Assembly: GCF_024498075.1 (NCBI RefSeq)
Contig: NZ_JANHOF010000002.1
Coordinates: forward strand, 168,431 to 232,430
Direction: 5' to 3'
Length of the DNA stretch: 64,000 bases
Source: Paenibacillus mendelii
GTDB lineage: Bacteria > Bacillota > Bacilli > Paenibacillales > Paenibacillaceae
Within the stretch, counting starts at the first letter, position 1. Each line of letters begins with the position of its first letter. A model generated the notes under the pieces. It had not been told where the DNA came from and searched no databases. It was given only the letters and a program-made list of their open reading frames with translations. The position numbers were made by a program, and so were the translations under genes. Positions 63,132 to 64,000 of this stretch are shown piece after piece.

Positions 63132-63878
63132 ATGAGTGAAGTGGCTCAAACATTAGAAGGCTGGTACGCCCTGCATGATTTCCGTTCGATTAATTGGAGC
63201 GCTTGGGGACAAGCGGATGCAGGCACCCGCAGTGCGGCGCAAGACGAGCTGCAAGGCTTTTTGAAACAATGGCAATCGATTGAGGATGCTAAGACAGGAA
63301 GTACAGCTTTCTATTCCATTATCGGCCAGAAGGCCGACTTCGTTCTCATGCATCTGCGTGAAACGCTTGAAGAGCTGAGCGAGATCGAAACGGCCTTTAA
63401 TAAGACAGCTTTTGCTGGATTCACCACTCCGGCTTACTCCTATGTTAGCGTAGTCGAGCTGAGCAACTATATGACGCCTCCCGGAACGGATCCGATGCAA
63501 AGCCCGGACATTATCGCCCGTCTAAAGCCGACGCTGCCGAAGGCGAGTCATATTTGCTTCTACCCGATGAATAAACGCCGCCAAGGCAATGATAACTGGT
63601 ACATGCTCAGCATGGAAGAGCGCCGCACCATGATGCGCAGCCATGGCATGATCGGCCGTCAGTATGCCGGCAAAGTAAAGCAGATCATTACCGGTTCCGT
63701 CGGCCTTGACGATTGGGAATGGGGCGTTACGCTGTTTGCCGATGACGCGCTGCAGTTCAAGAAGCTCGTCTATGAAATGCGCTTCGATGAAGTAAGTGCG
63801 CGCTTCGGCGATTTTGGCGACTTCTACGTAGGTAACCTGCTGACGGAAGAGAAGCTTTCTTCGCTGCTCCACATCTAA
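63132..63878 (+). CDS. hemQ: Coproheme decarboxylase HemQ (ChdC)
   Basis: 248 residues, chlorite dismutase-like fold. Catalytic Y144 in FYPMNKRR and the proximal haem ligand H171 in MMRSHG are present. HemQ oxidatively decarboxylates coproheme III to haem b in the coproporphyrin-dependent pathway of Gram-positives. GAGGGAG precedes the ATG. Monocistronic, with a strong terminator. Confidence 0.95.
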   Translation: MSEVAQTLEGWYALHDFRSINWSAWGQADAGTRSAAQDELQGFLKQWQSIEDAKTGSTAFYSIIGQKADFVLMHLRETLEELSEIETAFNKTAFAGFTTPAYSYVSVVELSNYMTPPGTDPMQSPDIIARLKPTLPKASHICFYPMNKRRQGNDNWYMLSMEERRTMMRSHGMIGRQYAGKVKQIITGSVGLDDWEWGVTLFADDALQFKKLVYEMRFDEVSARFGDFGDFYVGNLLTEEKLSSLLHI

Positions 63879-63891
63879 GGGCACGAATACA

Positions 63892-63930
63892 AATAACCGT
63901 CAGGGCCAACCAGCGGCCCTGACGGTTATT
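63892..63930. terminator. hemQ terminator
   Basis: 16-bp perfect arms AATAACCGTCAGGGCC / GGCCCTGACGGTTATT with a 7-base loop; can serve the convergent gene as well. Confidence 0.92.
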
Positions 63931-63954
63931 TGTTATGCTGCATGTTCACGCGAA

Positions 63955-64000
63955 TTAGTCGTCATCGTCCTCTTCCAGCAGCCTCTTCGCTTCGAGATAC
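63955..64000 (-). CDS. 3' end of an unidentified gene with acidic C-terminus
   Basis: The minus strand reads YLEAKRLLEEDDDD then stop at the window edge. Only the last 14 residues are visible, so no family can be assigned. It is convergent with hemQ. Confidence 0.6.
   Translation of the reverse strand, partial: YLEAKRLLEEDDDD

Noticed and set aside
1..64000. CRISPR arrays, prophage, insertion sequences, tRNA and rRNA genes
   Set aside because: Repeats seen are tandem hairpin units without unique spacers or cas genes; no transposase, integrase, tRNA cloverleaf or rRNA sequence was recognised by eye.

Overview
The window looks like chromosomal DNA of a spore-forming, low-to-mid GC Firmicute, most likely Paenibacillaceae (Paenibacillus, Cohnella or a close relative). 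The basis is gene content: PrkA, YtxC, a 3D-domain protein, an AbrB paralogue, the primosome proteins DnaB and DnaI, LiaFSR, coproheme decarboxylase HemQ, the KtrAB potassium system, YezD, YuiB and YugN. Four Firmicute-type cis-acting RNAs are also readable: a threonine T-box, an S-box (SAM-I), a ydaO-type c-di-AMP riboswitch and an uncharacterised leader in front of corA. I see no rRNA, tRNA, insertion sequence, prophage or CRISPR array. The species call is inference.

Layout. 1-0.45 kb is a tandem repeat block. 0.45-5.1 kb holds prkA, a DUF2161/Rieske overlapping pair and an aminotransferase. 5.2-12.1 kb holds a tiny membrane ORF, an AbrB-type regulator, trmL, an orphan response regulator, serC, a beta-type glutamine synthetase behind GlnR/TnrA-like sites, aroF and a DUF2062 protein. 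12.1-17.2 kb is a co-directional run htrA - response regulator - histidine kinase - ispH - DUF2062 gene, with an array of TTTAAR hexamers in front of it. 17.2-20.9 kb is yugN, liaFSR and a 43-residue small ORF resembling gamma-type SASPs. 21-23.4 kb holds a formylglycine-generating enzyme, an ECF sigma factor and a 3D-domain protein. 23.5-27.2 kb is ytxC-thrS, each gene preceded by hairpin-forming tandem repeats, thrS also by a T-box.

27.3-33.4 kb: a membrane diguanylate cyclase, mqnC of the futalosine menaquinone route, and an S-box-controlled metA-metI-patB methionine operon. 33.5-41.2 kb: corA with a long structured leader, an MFS exporter, a LysR regulator with a PHP phosphatase, an EamA transporter, a DUF695/RraB protein and a divergent DoxX/HxlR pair. 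41.3-50 kb: sdhCAB with a divergent LysR gene, ktrB-ktrA behind the c-di-AMP riboswitch, and a CPBP-family membrane protease. 50-54.5 kb: uvrC, a YqzM-like protein, a short transcription unit with its own promoter and terminator encoding a 27-residue peptide, rsgA, and a second array of the repeat found at the left end. 54.5-58.9 kb: the sulfate uptake operon sbp-cysT-cysW-cysA-yezD. 59-64 kb: dnaB-dnaI, a degenerate alpha/beta hydrolase, yuiB, hemQ and the 3' end of an unknown acidic gene.

Themes. Sulfur supply (sulfate uptake, YezD, methionine synthesis), nitrogen supply (GlnA, SerC) and respiration (Sdh, MqnC, HemQ) are well represented, as are envelope-stress circuits (HtrA two-component unit, LiaFSR, ECF sigma). 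The points I find most worth following are the corA leader, the short unit at 52.45-52.7 kb, the two interspersed repeat families, and the response-regulator-like hexamer array upstream of htrA.
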